Source of the DNA: Hydrocarboniphaga effusa AP103
GTDB lineage: Bacteria > Pseudomonadota > Gammaproteobacteria > Nevskiales > Nevskiaceae
Direction of reading: 5' to 3'
Length of the DNA stretch: 64,000 nt
Assembly: GCF_000271305.1 (NCBI RefSeq)
Contig: NZ_AKGD01000001.1
Coordinates: 558,001-622,000 of the forward strand
The notes beneath the pieces were generated by a model that searched no databases, was not told the origin of the DNA, and saw only the letters and a list, made by a program, of their open reading frames with translations. Made by a program: the position numbers and the translations under genes. Of this stretch, positions 62,434 through 64,000 are shown one piece after another (the stretch's first letter is position 1; every line of letters starts with the position of its first letter).

Positions 62434-64000
62434 TCATGAATGAATCCGAAGTCCTGATCATCGGCAGCGGTGCTGCCGGCCTCACTTGCGCCCTCAAGCT
62501 CGCGCAGATGGGCATACGCTCCACCGTTGTCTCCAAGACCCAGCTCGAATCCGGCGCCACGCTGTGGGCTCAGGGCGGCATCTCGGCGGTGTTCGACGAG
62601 GACGATTCGCTCGAGGCGCACGTCCGCGACACCCTGATCGCCGGCGCCGACCTGTGCGACGACCAGGCGGTGAAGTTCACCGTCGAGCGCGGTCCCGGCG
62701 TGGTGCGCTGGCTCAACGAGCTCGGCGTCGCGTTCACGCGCGACACCGGCGCCGGCAACCCCGAAGGCCTGCACCTGACGCGCGAAGGCGGCCATAGCCA
62801 TCGTCGCGTCGTGCATGCGGCCGACGCCACCGGGCACGCGGTGGAGACCACGCTGGCCGGCGTGGTGCTCACCAATCCGCTGATCAGCGTGCGCGAGCGC
62901 CTCGTCACGCTCGACCTGATTCTGGATACCCGGCGCGAGCGCGTCGTCGGCGCCTATCTCTACGACCGCAACAGCAAGCGCGTGGAAGCGGTTTCGGCCA
63001 AGTGCGTGGTGCTCGCCACCGGCGGCGCGAACCAGGTTTATCTGTATTCGAGCAACCCCTATGGAGCCTCGGGCGACGGCATCGCGATGGCCTGGCGTGC
63101 GGGCTGCCGCGTCGCCAACATGGAATTCATGCAGTTCCATCCGACGATTCTCTACAACCCGGGTTCGGGCAAGGGATCGCGCTCGTTTCTGATCACCGAA
63201 GCCCTGCGCGGCGAAGGCGCGGTGCTGCGTCTGCCGACCACCGGCGAGCGCTTCATGCCACGCTTCGATTCGCGCGAGGAGCTCGCTCCGCGCGACATCG
63301 TGGCCCGCGCGATCGATCACGAAATGAAGCGGCTCGGCTTGTCTTTCGTGCACCTGGACATCACGCACCAGAGCGCGGAGTTCATCAAGGACCATTTTCC
63401 GAGCATCTACGCGCACTGCCTGAGCGTGGGTATCGACATCACGCGCGAGCCGATTCCGGTAGTGCCGGCCGCGCATTTCACCTGCGGCGGCGTGATGACC
63501 GATTTGTCCGGCCGCACCGACGTGCGCGGCCTCTACGCGGCCGGCGAAACCGCCTGCACGGGCCTGCACGGAGCCAATCGACTGGCTTCGAACTCGATCC
63601 TCGAATGCCTGGTGTTCGGCGAAGCGGTGGCGGACGACATCGCCCTGCGCCTGCCGAGCATGCCGGCGCCGGGGCCGGCGCGTCCGTGGGACGAATCGCG
63701 CGTATCGGATTCGGACGAGGATGTGGTGGTTTCGCACAACTGGCTCGAGTTGCGCACCTTCATGTGGGATTACGTCGGCATCGTGCGCACGACCAAGCGC
63801 CTGCTGCGTGCCCAGCACCGAATCGAGCTGCTGCAGCAGGAGATTCAGGAGTTCTACGGCAATTACCGCGTGAGCCATCACCTGATCGAGCTGCGCAACC
63901 TCGCCGCCTGCGCCGATTTGATCGTGCGCTCGGCGCTCGCGCGCCAGGAATCACGCGGGCTGCATTACACGCTCGATCATCCGCAGACCAATGACGAAGT
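62434..64000 (+). CDS. nadB: L-aspartate oxidase, 3' end cut by the window edge
   Basis: NadB oxidises L-aspartate to iminoaspartate in NAD synthesis. The 522 visible residues begin with the FAD loop [16 protein letters not shown] and include [15 protein letters not shown], the catalytic region THFTCGG-like text [35 protein letters not shown] and the C-terminal helical domain. About 15-20 residues should be missing at the end. The ATG at 62434 starts directly at the first strand. Divergence from rpoE is a conserved arrangement. Confidence 0.96.

Overview
This 64 kb window reads as a high-GC gammaproteobacterial chromosome. The most likely source is the order Lysobacterales (Xanthomonadales), or a close relative. 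The best evidence is gene order at the right end: rpoE-rseA-mucD-(glutaredoxin-like)-lepA-lepB-DUF4845-rnc-era-recO-pdxJ-acpS with nadB divergent from rpoE, followed by a GacS/BarA-type hybrid kinase, cysM and rlmD. The genus is not decided by anything I can read directly.

Layout. 1-2.6 kb is a scar: the right end of an IS66-family element cuts the 3' end of an unrecognised gene, and behind it lies non-coding DNA with a decayed 84-bp repeat and one intergenic palindrome. 2.6-13.3 kb carries metabolic and proteolytic genes: a GloC-type hydrolase, a metallophosphoesterase, a YhiN-type flavoprotein, a secreted trypsin-fold protease with a GlyGly-CTERM tail, a POT peptide transporter, an S9 peptidase, a small transaldolase and an M28 lipoprotein peptidase. 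Together these suit a protein- and peptide-consuming lifestyle. 13.3-14.0 kb is a non-coding block dense in hairpins, then hisG (short form) and hisD. 15.9-21.5 kb is a DUF4382 lipoprotein and an HlyD/MacB-like ABC export module with two FtsX-type permeases. 21.7-27.6 kb holds a PAS-GGDEF-EAL protein and, on the other strand, a Ser/Thr kinase fused to a sulfatase-modifying-factor (FGE) domain plus a second stand-alone FGE protein.

27.7-36.6 kb has a DUF1338 dioxygenase, a ManC/AlgA-type GDP-mannose enzyme, nrdA with a long regulated leader, a periplasmic ATP-dependent DNA ligase, astB and an ElaA-like acetyltransferase. 36.6-39.3 kb is the exeA-gspB pair for type II secretion. It may connect with the GlyGly-CTERM protease, because that class of protein is normally a type II secretion client. 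39.3-42.7 kb is a leftward operon (CYTH protein, L,D-transpeptidase, nagZ, a hypoxanthine phosphoribosyltransferase, methylthioinosine phosphorylase) that links wall recycling to purine salvage. 43-45.6 kb is a flavin monooxygenase with a short-chain dehydrogenase. 45.7-51.1 kb is rlmD, a PolB-like exonuclease, cysM and the divergent hybrid kinase. 51.1-62.3 kb is the leftward translation, secretion and envelope-stress block; nadB runs off the right edge.

I found no complete unknown defence system, CRISPR array, retroelement, tRNA or rRNA. The most interesting unexplained signals are regulatory or structural: (1) the nrdA leader, with two NrdR-like boxes 32 bp apart and, downstream, a perfect 18-bp inverted repeat plus other possible helices; (2) the multi-hairpin element before hisG; (3) a perfect 10-bp inverted repeat around the likely pdxJ -10 element; (4) a perfect 15-bp tandem duplication between rpoE and rseA; and (5) the kinase-FGE pair.
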